A stretch of 64,000 nucleotides of DNA, taken from positions 1,488,001 to 1,552,000 of the forward strand of contig NZ_CP107020.1 of NCBI RefSeq assembly GCF_025725725.1, written 5' to 3'. Both the position numbers and the translations under genes were made by a program. Shown here in pieces: positions 26,705 through 36,830 of this stretch (within the stretch, counting starts at the first letter, position 1; each line of letters opens with the position of its first letter). Below the pieces are notes generated by a model that made no database searches, was not told the origin of the DNA, and was given only the letters and a program-made list of their open reading frames with translations. The DNA comes from Brachybacterium huguangmaarense. Lineage in GTDB: Bacteria > Actinomycetota > Actinomycetes > Actinomycetales > Dermabacteraceae.

Positions 26705-27751
26705 ATGACAGAGCGTCCCGACCAGTCCAACCTCGCGGTCGTCGCCCACGCCCGCGACGACCTGCGCGTCGAGGCCGTGCCCGAGCCGGCACCCGCCGCC
26801 GACGAGGCCGTGATCGCGATCGCCTACGGCGGCATCTGCGGCTCGGACCTGCACTACTGGCTCCACGGCGCCGCCGGGCAGTCCATCCTCCGCGAGCCCA
26901 TGGTCCTCGGCCACGAGGTGGTCGGCACCGTGCTGGCCGCCGCGGCCGACGGCACGGGGCCGGCAGCGGGCACGCCGGTGGCCGTGCACCCCGCGACCGT
27001 CGTCGACGACGGCGTCACCCCGTGGCCCCGCGACCGCGCGAACCTGTCGCCGAGGGGCACCTACCTCGGATCGGCCGCGCGCCTCCCGCACACCCAGGGC
27101 GCCTTCGCCCGCCGCGTGGCGCTGCCCGCGCGCATGCTCCGCCCGCTGCCTGCGGGCCTCGACCTGCGCACCGCCGCCGCCGTCGAGCCGGCCTCCGTGG
27201 CCTGGCACGGCGTGGAGCGGGCTGGGGACGTGCGCGGCGCGCGGGCCCTCGTGGTCGGAGGCGGCCCCATCGGCCTGTTCGCCGTCGCGGTGCTCGCCCA
27301 CCACGGCGCCGCCGAGATCGCCGTGAGCGACCTCGCGGCCGAGCCGCTCGAGCGGGCGCGCCGGCTGGGCGCGCACACGGTGTTCGACGCGCGGGACGCC
27401 GAGGGCATCGCCGCCTATGCGGCCGATGTCGTGATCGAGGCCTCGGGCTCCGTGCCCGGTCTCGCGAGCGCGCTGAGCGGGGCGATCCGCGGCGGCCGGG
27501 TGGTCATGCTGGGGCTGCAGCGGGCCGGTGAGATTCCCGTCGAGATCGCGACCGCCATCACGCGCGAGCTCACGCTGAGCGGCTCCTTCCGCTTCGACAC
27601 CGAGATCGACGACGTGATCGCGGCGCTCGCCGACGGCTCGCTCGCGGTCGAGCCCGTGCTCACCGACGACTACGACGTCGCGGACGCCCTCGAGGCGTTC
27701 GCGCGGGCCTCGGATGCCGCCGCGAGCTCCAAGGTGCTGCTGCGCTTCTGA
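26705..27751 (+). CDS. idnD: zinc-type alcohol dehydrogenase, probably L-idonate 5-dehydrogenase
   Basis: 348 residues. The catalytic zinc ligands are Cys45 in GGICGSDLHYW and His70-Glu71 in VLGHEVVG. The Rossmann loop is VVGGGPIGLFAV and the end resembles IdnD (ELTLSGSFRFDTEIDDVI). It would oxidise L-idonate to 5-ketogluconate, feeding idnO. Odd feature: the four cysteines of the structural zinc lobe found in most relatives are absent, with VDDGVTPWPRDRANLSPRG in their place. It starts 52 bp after idnO, with GGAGGC upstream. Confidence 0.85.
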   Translation: MTERPDQSNLAVVAHARDDLRVEAVPEPAPAADEAVIAIAYGGICGSDLHYWLHGAAGQSILREPMVLGHEVVGTVLAAAADGTGPAAGTPVAVHPATVVDDGVTPWPRDRANLSPRGTYLGSAARLPHTQGAFARRVALPARMLRPLPAGLDLRTAAAVEPASVAWHGVERAGDVRGARALVVGGGPIGLFAVAVLAHHGAAEIAVSDLAAEPLERARRLGAHTVFDARDAEGIAAYAADVVIEASGSVPGLASALSGAIRGGRVVMLGLQRAGEIPVEIATAITRELTLSGSFRFDTEIDDVIAALADGSLAVEPVLTDDYDVADALEAFARASDAAASSKVLLRF

Positions 27752-27758
27752 GGCGCGG

Positions 27759-28805
27759 TCAGCGGCGCGCGGAGTCGGGGTTCTCGCGCGCCTTGACGAG
27801 CACGCTCGCGCCCGCCCAGAACGCCCCGTAGAGCACGCCCGCGATCGGCCAGATGATCCAGCTGACGTCCCACGCGTCGCCGATGAAGCTCCAGGCGAGG
27901 AAGATCGCGACCATGAGCGGCCAGTAGATCGCGAGGATCACCCCGAGGACGGGGTAGGAGCGCGTGATGGTCTCGTAGTCGTCGCCGTGATCGGCCGTGA
28001 GCAGGGATTCGGCGACGTGGTCGGCCCAGCCGGCGCGCAGCATCAGATGCACGCCGATCGAGACCATGATGAGCGTCAGGCACACCCCGAAGACGGCGTT
28101 GGGGCTGTCGTCGCTGCTGAGCACGCCGAGCACGATGGTCGGCACGGCGCACAGGATGAACAGGCCGATCGCGACGCCGCGCTGCACCGACGTGCGTGCG
28201 CTCTCGCGACGCTGGAGCTCTGTGACCCAGCGCTCGGCCTGGGCCGTCACGGTCACGCCTCCGTCGGTGAGGTCGTGGCCGTGCTCGAGGGCGTGCACGC
28301 GCGCCTCGCGCCGGGTGACGAGCACGACGCCGAGCGCGACGAGCACGAGCAGCGCCGTGAGCCCGACGGCCACCGCGACGTTCTGCGCGGTCGCTCCGCC
28401 GCGGGAGGTGATCCCCAGCAGGAGCAGGAGCGGCACGGGGCAGACGATGAACGTCGAGACCGCGAGCGCGTGGAGCGGCTGGGCCCGCCGGATCACCGCG
28501 GCGTACGCCTCGACGTCCTCGAGCCCGAGGCGCGGGCGCGGGTCGGGCTCGAGGGGCTCGGCGGAGGCGGCGCGGGCCTGGGCGGTCACCTCGCGCTCGA
28601 TCCCCAGCACGGGCGCGACCTCGTCGAGGCTCCCGAACTCCGCGATCACGCGGCCGAGCGCCTGGGCCTCGGTGAGCCCTTCGGCCTGCAGGTCCGCGAG
28701 CTTGTCCTCCATCATCGCGTGCAGCTCCTCGCGGGCCGACCGCAGGCGCGGGGAGTCGGGGTAGGGGGCGAACAGGGTGTCGAGATAGGAGTCGATGACG
28801 GTCAT
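27759..28805 (-). CDS. membrane protein with N-terminal HAAS/DUF1700-like domain, PadR partner
   Basis: 348 residues. An N-terminal helical domain (about 1-80; YLDTLFAPYPDSPRLRSAREELHAMMEDKLADL, then ALGRVIAEFGSLDEVAPVLG) matches the HAAS/DUF1700 fold that occurs with PadR regulators. Six hydrophobic segments follow from about residue 110. Such proteins are thought to act with the PadR repressor in membrane-stress signalling, but the role is not proven. The start codon overlaps the stop of the PadR gene by 4 bp, so the two are translationally coupled. Confidence 0.75.
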   Translation of the reverse strand: MTVIDSYLDTLFAPYPDSPRLRSAREELHAMMEDKLADLQAEGLTEAQALGRVIAEFGSLDEVAPVLGIEREVTAQARAASAEPLEPDPRPRLGLEDVEAYAAVIRRAQPLHALAVSTFIVCPVPLLLLLGITSRGGATAQNVAVAVGLTALLVLVALGVVLVTRREARVHALEHGHDLTDGGVTVTAQAERWVTELQRRESARTSVQRGVAIGLFILCAVPTIVLGVLSSDDSPNAVFGVCLTLIMVSIGVHLMLRAGWADHVAESLLTADHGDDYETITRSYPVLGVILAIYWPLMVAIFLAWSFIGDAWDVSWIIWPIAGVLYGAFWAGASVLVKARENPDSARR

Positions 28806-29137
28806 GACGGCTCGCGTCCTTTCGCGAAGTGGTCGACGAGGTCCCGCGTGGCCCGCCACTCCTCGCGGAGCGCGGCCAGCTGCTCCGCCCCGGACGGCGT
28901 GACGCGGTAGTAGGTGCGCGGCCGGCCCGTGTCCGAGGTGGCGTCGTACGAGCTCAGCAGCCCCTGGGACTCGAGGCGCTTGAGCGCGGTGTAGAGGGTG
29001 GTCTGCTTGATGGGGTACTGCCCGGCCGAGCTGTCGGTGATCGTGCGCGAGAGCTCGTAGGCGTAGGAGTCGCGGGTCACGAGGATCGCCAGGACGATTA
29101 GGTCGATGTGCCCGCGGATGGCGTCGGCACCGATCAT
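28802..29137 (-). CDS. PadR-family transcriptional regulator
   Basis: 111 residues from ATG 29137, which has GGGAGG at 7-bp spacing; GTG 29143 is in frame but sits on the ribosome site. The winged helix is typical: LIVLAILVTRDSYAYELSRTI, then YPIKQTTLYTALKRLESQGLLSSY and TGRPRTYYRVTPSG. PadR proteins repress their own operon. Two TACTACG units in the promoter (29174-29194, minus strand) are candidate -10/operator elements. Confidence 0.9.
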   Translation of the reverse strand: MIGADAIRGHIDLIVLAILVTRDSYAYELSRTITDSSAGQYPIKQTTLYTALKRLESQGLLSSYDATSDTGRPRTYYRVTPSGAEQLAALREEWRATRDLVDHFAKGREPS

Positions 29138-29290
29138 GTGCACCCCTCCCGGCCGTCGTGCTTTCGTTCACCGTAGTACGGCAGACGTAGTATGGCAAGC
29201 GTCTGTCGAGAGGGTGTCCGGATTCGGGCGGATCGTCCCGCGTGCGAGCATCGCGCCCGGGACATTGGTCCCGATCTCCGGCGCCGGCGA

Positions 29291-29303
29291 CCACAACATG
29301 TGG
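29291..29303. promoter_or_regulatory. candidate NrdR box upstream of nrdD
   Basis: CCACAACATGTGG is a perfect 5-bp inverted repeat with a 3-bp centre, 106 bp upstream of nrdD. It resembles NrdR boxes. A weaker partner-like motif (GATGTGTTG) lies 35 bp on. This is the weakest regulatory call in the nrd set. Confidence 0.35.
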
Positions 29304-29408
29304 GGGTATCGGCGTGTTGCGAGTGGCAGATGATGTGTTGTCGACCGTCGAGCCTAGGGTCGAAGACGGCCGCCCACGACGGGCGGGCCACGGACGTCAA
29401 GGAGAACC

Positions 29409-31313
29409 ATGCCCAGCTCAGCGTCGACCCCGATCGTGCCGATCCCGGCCGCATCGGACCGCGATCCCGTCGCTCCCCACCCCACCCTCGTGGACCCCGT
29501 CGCCTCCGTGACGGAGTACCTCGCACGCGCCGACTGGCGCGTCAACGCGAACGCGAACCAGGGGTACTCGGTGGGCGGCCTCGTGCTCAACAGCGCCGGC
29601 AAGATGATCGCGAACTACTGGCTCGACGAGGTGTTCGACCCCGAGGCCGGGCGCGCCCATCGCGAGGGCGACCTGCACATCCACGACCTCGACATGCTCA
29701 CCGGGTACTGCGCCGGCTGGTCCCTGCGCCGCCTGCTCGAGGAGGGCTTCGACGGCGTGCCCGGGGCGATCGCCGCCGGTCCCGCCCGGCACTTCTCCTC
29801 GGCCTGCGGGCAGATCGTCAACTTCCTGGGCACGCTCCAGAACGAGTGGGCGGGCGCCCAGGCCTTCAGCTCGTTCGACACCTACATGGCACCGTTCGTG
29901 CGCCGGGACCGCCTCGGCTACGAGCAGGTGCGCCAGCAGATGCAGGAGCTGATCTACAACCTCAACGTGCCGAGCCGATGGGGCAGCCAGTGCCCGTTCA
30001 CCAACCTCACCTTCGACTGGACCTGCCCGGCCGACCTCGCCGAGCAGGTGCCGCTCGTCGGCGGCGAGCTGTGCGACGTCACGTACGGCGAGCTGCAGGA
30101 GGAGATGGACCTCATCAACCGGGCGTACATCGACGTCATGACCGAGGGGGACGCCGACGGGCGCGTGTTCACGTTCCCGATCCCCACCTACAACATCACG
30201 CACGACTTCGACTGGTGGTCCCCGAACGCCGAGCGCCTGTTCGCGATGACCGCCAAGTACGGCCTGCCCTACTTCCAGAACTTCCTGAACTCCGACCTCG
30301 ACCCCGGCATGATCCGCTCGATGTGCTGCCGCCTGCAGCTCGACCTGCGCGAGCTGCTCAAGCGCGGCAACGGCCTGTTCGGCTCGGCCGAGCTCACCGG
30401 CTCCGTCGGCGTGGTCACGGTCAACATGGCGCGGCTCGGCCATCGCTTCGCCGGCGACGAGGACGCCCTGCTGGCCGAGCTGGACCGGCTGCTCGAGCTC
30501 GGCCGCGACACCCTCGAGCGACGCCGCACGCGCGTGCAGGAGCTCATCGACGGGGGCCTGTACCCCTACACGCGGCGCTACCTGGGCACCCTCGAGAACC
30601 ACTTCTCGACCCTCGGCGTCAACGGCATGAACGAGATGGTCCGCAACCTCAGCGGCGACCGCCACAGCCTGCTGGACACGTGGGGCCAGGAGCTGTGCGC
30701 CCGGATCCTCGACCACGTGCGCGAGCGCATGGTCGAGTTTCAGGAGCAGACCGGCCACCTGTTCAACCTCGAGGCGACGCCCGCGGAGGGCGCCACCTAC
30801 CGCTTCGCCAAGGAGGACCGGGCACGCTTCCCCGGCATCCTCCAGGCCGGCACCCCCTCGCATCCGTACTACACGAACTCCTCCCAGATCCCGGTCGGCG
30901 CGACCGAGGACCCCTTCGAGGCGCTCGAGCTGCAGGACCGGCTGCAGACGAAGTACACGGGCGGCACCGTGCTCCACCTGTACATGAACGAGCAGATGAG
31001 CTCGGCCGCGGCGGCGCGGGAGCTCGTGCGGCGCTCCCTCACGCGCTTCCGCCTGCCCTACCTGACGGTCACGCCCACGTTCTCGATCTGCCCCGCCCAC
31101 GGCTACCTGGCGGGGGAGCACCCGGCGTGCCCGACGTGCGGCGAGGACTGCGAGGTGTGGACGCGGGTGATGGGCTACCACCGCCCCGTCTCGTCCTTCA
31201 ACATCGGCAAGCAGGGCGAGTACGCCGAGCGGCGCTTCTTCACCGAGGGGGCGGCGGCGCTCGGCACGCCGCTCGCCTCGGCCCCGGCTCCCGTCAAGGG
31301 GGCGACGGTGTGA
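29409..31313 (+). CDS. nrdD: anaerobic (class III) ribonucleoside-triphosphate reductase
   Basis: 634 residues. The glycyl-radical site is RVMGYHRP (Gly589), 45 residues from the C-terminus. Just before it is a metal site with Cys561, His564, Cys574, Cys577 and Cys581 (CPAHGYL ... CPTCGEDC). The barrel contains the family stretches GDLHIHDLDMLTGYCAGW, PSRWGSQCPFTN and GVNGMNEM. Oddly, there is no N-terminal ATP-cone domain; the catalytic part begins by about residue 33. AAGGAGAACC precedes the ATG. It is followed, with overlap, by its activase nrdG. Confidence 0.95.
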   Translation: MPSSASTPIVPIPAASDRDPVAPHPTLVDPVASVTEYLARADWRVNANANQGYSVGGLVLNSAGKMIANYWLDEVFDPEAGRAHREGDLHIHDLDMLTGYCAGWSLRRLLEEGFDGVPGAIAAGPARHFSSACGQIVNFLGTLQNEWAGAQAFSSFDTYMAPFVRRDRLGYEQVRQQMQELIYNLNVPSRWGSQCPFTNLTFDWTCPADLAEQVPLVGGELCDVTYGELQEEMDLINRAYIDVMTEGDADGRVFTFPIPTYNITHDFDWWSPNAERLFAMTAKYGLPYFQNFLNSDLDPGMIRSMCCRLQLDLRELLKRGNGLFGSAELTGSVGVVTVNMARLGHRFAGDEDALLAELDRLLELGRDTLERRRTRVQELIDGGLYPYTRRYLGTLENHFSTLGVNGMNEMVRNLSGDRHSLLDTWGQELCARILDHVRERMVEFQEQTGHLFNLEATPAEGATYRFAKEDRARFPGILQAGTPSHPYYTNSSQIPVGATEDPFEALELQDRLQTKYTGGTVLHLYMNEQMSSAAAARELVRRSLTRFRLPYLTVTPTFSICPAHGYLAGEHPACPTCGEDCEVWTRVMGYHRPVSSFNIGKQGEYAERRFFTEGAAALGTPLASAPAPVKGATV

Positions 31314-32092
31314 CCACGAGCGCCGTGAGGTCCCCGGCCCCCGCGGTGCGGGCCGGGGACCTCGCGATCGCGGGTCTCGTGTCGCTGTCGACCGTGGACT
31401 GGCCCGGCCGCCTCGTCGCGACCGTGTTCTGCCAGGGATGCCCGTGGCGGTGCGCCTACTGCCACAACCAGGCGATCCTCGACCCACAGGCCCCGGGCGT
31501 CGTGCCCTGGGCGCAGGTCGCCGATCTGCTGGCACGGCGGCGCGGCCTGCTCGACGGGATCGTGTTCAGCGGGGGAGAGGCCACGTCGCAGCACGCCCTC
31601 GTGCCCGCGGCACGATCGGTGCGGGAGGCGGGCTTCGCCGTGGGTCTGCACACGGGCGGGGCGTTCCCCGCGCGGCTGCGTGCCCTGCTGGGCGTCGACC
31701 CCGCCGGACGCCGGGTCGACGAGGCCCTCGTCGACTGGGTGGGCTTCGACGTCAAGGCGTCCCCGCGGAGCTACGACGCGACCGTGGGGCGGCGCCACGC
31801 CTGGGCGAGCGCCGGCCGGTCCCTGCTCCTGGTGCTCGCCTCGGGCGTGGACCACGAGCTGCGCATGACCGTCACGCCGGACCTCGCCGATCAGGTGCCC
31901 GACGTGGTCCGCACCGTCGCCGACGCCGGCGGCCGCGCCCTCGTGCTCCAGCGTGCGCGCGCGGACGGGGCGCCGGCGCCTTTCGCCGCCCGGATCGCGG
32001 CACAGGCGGACTGGGAGGGCGCCTTCGCCCGGGCCGTCGACGTCGCACGCGAGACGGCGAGCAGGCGCGGCGTCGAGCTCGCGGTGCGGTGA
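31310..32092 (+). CDS. nrdG: class III RNR activating enzyme (radical SAM)
   Basis: 260 residues from GTG 31310, overlapping the nrdD stop (GTGA). The radical-SAM motif is CPWRCAYC (Cys-x3-Cys-x2-Cys) in VFCQGCPWRCAYCHNQAIL. LSTVDWPGRLVATVFCQGC and VFSGGEAT complete the SAM and cluster pocket. It generates the glycyl radical on NrdD using SAM and a reduced 4Fe-4S cluster. The C-terminal part (about 150-260) is longer than in E. coli NrdG and resembles the single-peptide type used by the PFL-activase-like NrdG branch. Confidence 0.92.
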   Translation: MTTSAVRSPAPAVRAGDLAIAGLVSLSTVDWPGRLVATVFCQGCPWRCAYCHNQAILDPQAPGVVPWAQVADLLARRRGLLDGIVFSGGEATSQHALVPAARSVREAGFAVGLHTGGAFPARLRALLGVDPAGRRVDEALVDWVGFDVKASPRSYDATVGRRHAWASAGRSLLLVLASGVDHELRMTVTPDLADQVPDVVRTVADAGGRALVLQRARADGAPAPFAARIAAQADWEGAFARAVDVARETASRRGVELAVR

Positions 32093-32212
32093 GAGGCCGA
32101 GCCCGTCCGGGGGGCGTGCCGCTTCTCCCACGGACGGCTCCGACCTGGCACGATGTAGGTTTCCCGGGGCTCCGCATCGTCGAGGGGTCCCCTTTCCCGA
32201 AGGAACTCCCCT

Positions 32213-33622
32213 ATGGAAGATCTCGTCCTGAACTGGGACCTGGGCACCGGTGGGCTGCTCATCCTCGCGGTCGCCGCCGTGGCCGTCCTCCTGATCCTCA
32301 TCATGGCCTTCAAGGTCCACGCGTTCCTCGCGCTGACCGTCACGAGCATCGGCACCGCCCTCGTGGCGGGCATCCCGACCAGCCGCATCGTCGAGGCCCT
32401 CGGCTTCGGCTTCAACCCGACGCTCGGCAGCGTCATGCTGCTCGTCGCGCTCGGCGCGATGCTGGGGCGCATGATCGAGGCCTCGGGCGGCGCACACATC
32501 CTCGCCGACCGCATGATCGAGATCTTCGGGGAGCAGCGGGCCTGGCTGGCCCTCTCGGTCGCGAGCCTGCTCATGGGCTTCCCGATCTTCTTCGACGCGG
32601 GCCTGGTCGTCATGATGCCGATCATCTACGCCGTCGCGCGTCGCGTGGGCGGCTCGTTCCTGTCGATCGCCCTGCCGAGCGCGCTCGCCTTCAGCGTCAT
32701 GCACATCTTCTCGCCGCCCCACCCGGGCCCGGTCGCGGCCGCGGCGACGATCGGTGCCGACGTCGGCGAGGTGCTCATCGTCGGCCTGGTGTTCGCGCTC
32801 ATCGTCTTCGCGTGCGTCGCGCCGATCGCCGCGAAGGTCATGGGCCCGCGTCTCGACCTGCCCGTGCCCGAGATCCTCGGCGACGAGCGCGAGAAGACCG
32901 GCTTCGAGTCGCGCCCCAAGGTCTCCACGATCATCCTGCTCCTGCTGCTGCCGCTCGTGCTGATCCTGCTCAACACGGGGCTCAACGCGGTCTCGACCAC
33001 GCGCCCGGACGCCGAGGCCTTCCTCGGCTCGCCGTCGGTCGCGACCCTGCGCATGCTCGGGGAGACCCCGATCGCCCTGCTGATCACGGTGTTCGTGTCG
33101 ATGTTCGTGCTCGGCTGGGGTGCGGGCAAGCCCGGCACCCTGATCGAGAAGATCGAGGACTCGGCGCTCGGCCCGATCTGCTCGGTCGTGCTCGTCACCG
33201 GCGCCGGCGGCATGTTCGGCGGTGTCCTGCGGGCCACCGGCATCGGCGACGCGGTCGCGAGCTCGCTCAACAGCATCGGCCTGCCCGTGATCGTCGCGGC
33301 CTTCCTCATCGCCCAGATCGTGCGCCTGGCCCAGGGCTCGGCCACGGTCGCGCTGACCACCGCCGCCTCCCTCATGGCGGCGGTCATCGCCGCGGGCGAC
33401 TTCACGTCGTTCCAGGTGGTCGCGATCGCGATGGCCATGTCTGCGGGCTCAGTCGGCTTCTCCCATGTCAACGACTCCGGGTTCTGGCTCGTCAGCCGGT
33501 TCTTCGGGATGACGATGAAGCAGACGCTCGCCACCTGGACCGTGATCCAGGGCCTCATGGCGATCATCGGCTTCGCCCTCTCGCTCATCCTGTACGGGAT
33601 CGCGAGCGCGGCCGGCTTCTGA
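32213..33622 (+). CDS. gntP: GntP-family gluconate permease
   Basis: 469 residues, about 12-14 hydrophobic segments. Family motifs are GFGFNPTLGSVMLLVALGAMLGRMIEASGG in the first third, FPIFFDAGLVVMMP (a GntP signature), HIFSPPHPGPVAAA, and GSATVALTTAASLM ... HVNDSGFWLVSRFFGM near the end. It imports D-gluconate with protons. Together with idnO and idnD it completes an L-idonate to gluconate route, though nrdDG separate it from that operon. GAAGGAACTCCCCT precedes the ATG. Confidence 0.93.
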   Translation: MEDLVLNWDLGTGGLLILAVAAVAVLLILIMAFKVHAFLALTVTSIGTALVAGIPTSRIVEALGFGFNPTLGSVMLLVALGAMLGRMIEASGGAHILADRMIEIFGEQRAWLALSVASLLMGFPIFFDAGLVVMMPIIYAVARRVGGSFLSIALPSALAFSVMHIFSPPHPGPVAAAATIGADVGEVLIVGLVFALIVFACVAPIAAKVMGPRLDLPVPEILGDEREKTGFESRPKVSTIILLLLLPLVLILLNTGLNAVSTTRPDAEAFLGSPSVATLRMLGETPIALLITVFVSMFVLGWGAGKPGTLIEKIEDSALGPICSVVLVTGAGGMFGGVLRATGIGDAVASSLNSIGLPVIVAAFLIAQIVRLAQGSATVALTTAASLMAAVIAAGDFTSFQVVAIAMAMSAGSVGFSHVNDSGFWLVSRFFGMTMKQTLATWTVIQGLMAIIGFALSLILYGIASAAGF

Positions 33623-33671
33623 CCGGCGGCGAGTCTCCGGGGCTGCCCCGGATCTCCGTTATCGGCCCTCG

Positions 33672-33704
33672 CGCCCCGGTCCCGCCTCGTGCGGGACCGG
33701 GGCG
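33672..33704 (+). terminator. terminator of gntP
   Basis: A 14-bp perfect stem (CGCCCCGGTCCCGC and complement) with a CTCGT loop, 50 bp after the gntP stop. Confidence 0.75.
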
Positions 33705-33767
33705 TCCCGCTGTGACGGGCGCCCCGTCGCGCACCCCGAACCGGCCCGAGCCGAGCGCCTAGACTGA

Positions 33768-34841
<1,074 letters not shown>

Positions 34842-34857
34842 CGTCTGCGATCTGCGC

Positions 34858-34883
34858 GCTGCCCGACGGGGACGTCGGGCAGC
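34858..34883 (+). terminator. terminator of nrdF
   Basis: A 10-bp perfect stem (GCTGCCCGAC and complement) with a 6-nt loop, 16 bp after the nrdF stop. Confidence 0.7.
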
Positions 34884-34932
34884 CGTGGACGCTCCGTGAC
34901 CGCAGTATGAGCACCATGGAAGGAACCACCTC

Positions 34933-35907
34933 GTGACGACGCAGACCGACCCCGCCGGCGACCGACTCCGGATCGGCGGCTCCGCCCTGTACGCCAGCCC
35001 CATCGTCCTGGGCGGGAACGTGTTCGGCTGGACCGCTGACCGGGACACGTCCTTCGAGGTCCTCGACGCCTTCGTCGCGGGCGGCGGGCAGCACCTCGAC
35101 ACGGCCGACGGCTACTCCCACTGGATCCCCGGTCACAGCGGCGGGGAGTCCGAGACGATCATCGGGGAGTGGCTCGCGTCCCGCCGGGGCGTCCGCGACC
35201 GGGTGGTCCTCGCGACGAAGGTCTCGACGCACCCGCAGTACCCCGGCCTGTCGGCAGACACCGTCCGCGCCGCGGCCGACGCCTCCCGGGGGCGTCTCCA
35301 GAGCGACGTCATCGATCTGTACTACGCCCACTTCGACGACCCGGACACCCCGCTCGAGGAGACCGTGGAGGTCTTCTCCGACCTCGTCGACGCGGGCACG
35401 ATCCGTGCGATCGGGCTCTCGAACTACACCGCGGACCGGGTCGAGGAGTGGTTCCGGATCGCCCGCGCCGGCGGCTGGCACCTGCCCGTCGCCCTGCAGC
35501 CGCACTACAACCTCATGGAGCGCGACGTCGAGACCAACGGGCTGCTCGACGTCGCGGTGCGGGAGGGTCTGTCGGTCTTCCCGTACTACTCCCTAGCCAG
35601 CGGGTTCCTCGCCGGCAAGTACCGCACTTCCGCTGACGCCTCCGCGGAGGGCGCGAGCCCTCGGGCGGCAGGGGTCGGCGGATACGTCGAGCGCGGACAG
35701 GGCGTGCTGGCCGCCCTGGATCGAGTCGCCGCCGCCCACGACGTACCGGTCGCGACGGTGGCGCTCGCATGGCTGCGCCAGCAGCCTGCCGTCACCGCGC
35801 CGATCGCGAGCGCCCGCACCCCCGAGCAGCTTCCCGCGCTGCTGGCCTCGATGACCGTCGAGCTCGGCGACGACGAGCTGACCGATCTCGGCGCCGCCGC
35901 GGAGTAG
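34933..35907 (+). CDS. aldo/keto reductase
   Basis: 324 residues. The catalytic tetrad of the TIM barrel is visible: LDTADGYSHWIPGHSGGESE (Asp, Tyr), LATKVS (Lys) and LYYAHFDDPDTPLEET (His). The C-terminal NADPH motif is VTAPIASARTPEQL. It resembles YhdN/YajO-type reductases with unknown natural substrates. GTG 34933 follows AAGGAACCACC. A CAGTAT -10-like element at 34903 suggests its own promoter. Confidence 0.9.
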   Translation: MTTQTDPAGDRLRIGGSALYASPIVLGGNVFGWTADRDTSFEVLDAFVAGGGQHLDTADGYSHWIPGHSGGESETIIGEWLASRRGVRDRVVLATKVSTHPQYPGLSADTVRAAADASRGRLQSDVIDLYYAHFDDPDTPLEETVEVFSDLVDAGTIRAIGLSNYTADRVEEWFRIARAGGWHLPVALQPHYNLMERDVETNGLLDVAVREGLSVFPYYSLASGFLAGKYRTSADASAEGASPRAAGVGGYVERGQGVLAALDRVAAAHDVPVATVALAWLRQQPAVTAPIASARTPEQLPALLASMTVELGDDELTDLGAAAE

Positions 35908-35995
35908 CCTGAGCGCCGGCGGGCAGAGTCGGTCTGACCCGCCTGCGACGGCCCGTCGGGCTCGTCCCTCACCCATGGTCGGAGGCCTGATCGTC

Positions 35996-36163
35996 ATGTT
36001 CTCGAAGAAGGGTGACGCCGCGGTGCTCGCCAAGATCGGCGAGGAGATCAACCCGGCCTACGAGGAGGGCGCGCACATGCACCCGGTGGTCTGGAACATC
36101 ACCTCCCTCGGCCCGCAGACCGAGGCCACCATCGCCGACCTCGTGAGGGCCGCCGTCTCCTGA
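35996..36163 (+). CDS. small hypothetical protein
   Basis: A 55-residue frame (MFSKKGDAAVLAKIGEEINPAYEEG... ending ATIADLVRAAVS) with GGAGG 10 bp upstream of ATG 35996. The third-position GC is high, as in real genes here, and the sequence is neither repetitive nor antisense to a known gene. I recognise no family. It may be a short actinobacterial protein or a chance frame. Confidence 0.3.
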   Translation: MFSKKGDAAVLAKIGEEINPAYEEGAHMHPVVWNITSLGPQTEATIADLVRAAVS

Positions 36164-36372
36164 CGTCGGCGGCCGTGGTGCGCCAGGGCGCGGGACCCGT
36201 CCGACGAGCCCGGGCCGAACCGTCTGGTCGGTCCCCGGATAACGCTCTGACCAGCAAAGACACTGCGGTCGGAGCCTCCCGGAAGGCGCCCGTGAGACGT
36301 GCCGTGGTACACCTGGATGGCGATGGATCGTTCTCGATCCCCTTCCCCCACCACATTCAGGAGTGATCACAC

Positions 36373-36663
36373 ATGGGCTTCATCGGAGCTCTCATCTCGT
36401 GGCTCATCATCGGCGCCATCATCGGCCTCATCGCCCGCGCCATCATGCCCGGCAAGCAGGCCATGGGCATCGGCATGACGATCGTGCTCGGCGTGGTCGG
36501 CGCCGTCGTCGGCGGCTTCATCGGCGGTCTCTTCGGATCCAAGGGCGTCAGCGGCGTCTTCTCCGATCCGTGGAGCATCTGGACGATCGTGCTGTCCGTC
36601 ATCGGCGCTCTGATCGTCATGTTCATCTACGGTCTGGCCACGCGCGGCTCCAACCGCGCCTGA
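36373..36663 (+). CDS. GlsB/YeaQ/YmgE-family stress-response membrane protein
   Basis: 96 residues. MGFIGALISWLIIGAIIGLIARAIMPGKQ and the Gly-rich GIGMTIVLGVVGAVVGGFIGGLFG are diagnostic of this family of three-helix inner-membrane proteins, which are often induced by envelope or osmotic stress. An AGGAGTGATCACAC leader precedes ATG 36373. Confidence 0.9.
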   Translation: MGFIGALISWLIIGAIIGLIARAIMPGKQAMGIGMTIVLGVVGAVVGGFIGGLFGSKGVSGVFSDPWSIWTIVLSVIGALIVMFIYGLATRGSNRA

Positions 36664-36700
36664 GGCCGCGAGCGGTCCAGCACCGCTCCGAGACCTCGTC

Positions 36701-36734
36701 CGACGCCGTCCTCCCCTCGGGGAGGGCGGCGTCG
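36701..36734 (+). terminator. terminator after the YeaQ-type gene
   Basis: A 15-bp stem with one wobble (CGACGCCGTCCTCCC against GGGAGGGCGGCGTCG) and a 4-nt loop. Confidence 0.65.
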
Positions 36735-36830
36735 TGCTGTCTGCGAGGTGACGACCGGCGACTGTCCGCGCGGGACCGTCGTCGGGAAAAGCATGCCGGC
36801 CGGCACGGGGCGGCACCGTATCGTTGCGCC

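Noticed and set aside
29321-29340. Second NrdR box before nrdD
   Set aside because: The spacing to the first candidate (35 bp) and the poor symmetry do not fit the paired-box rule.
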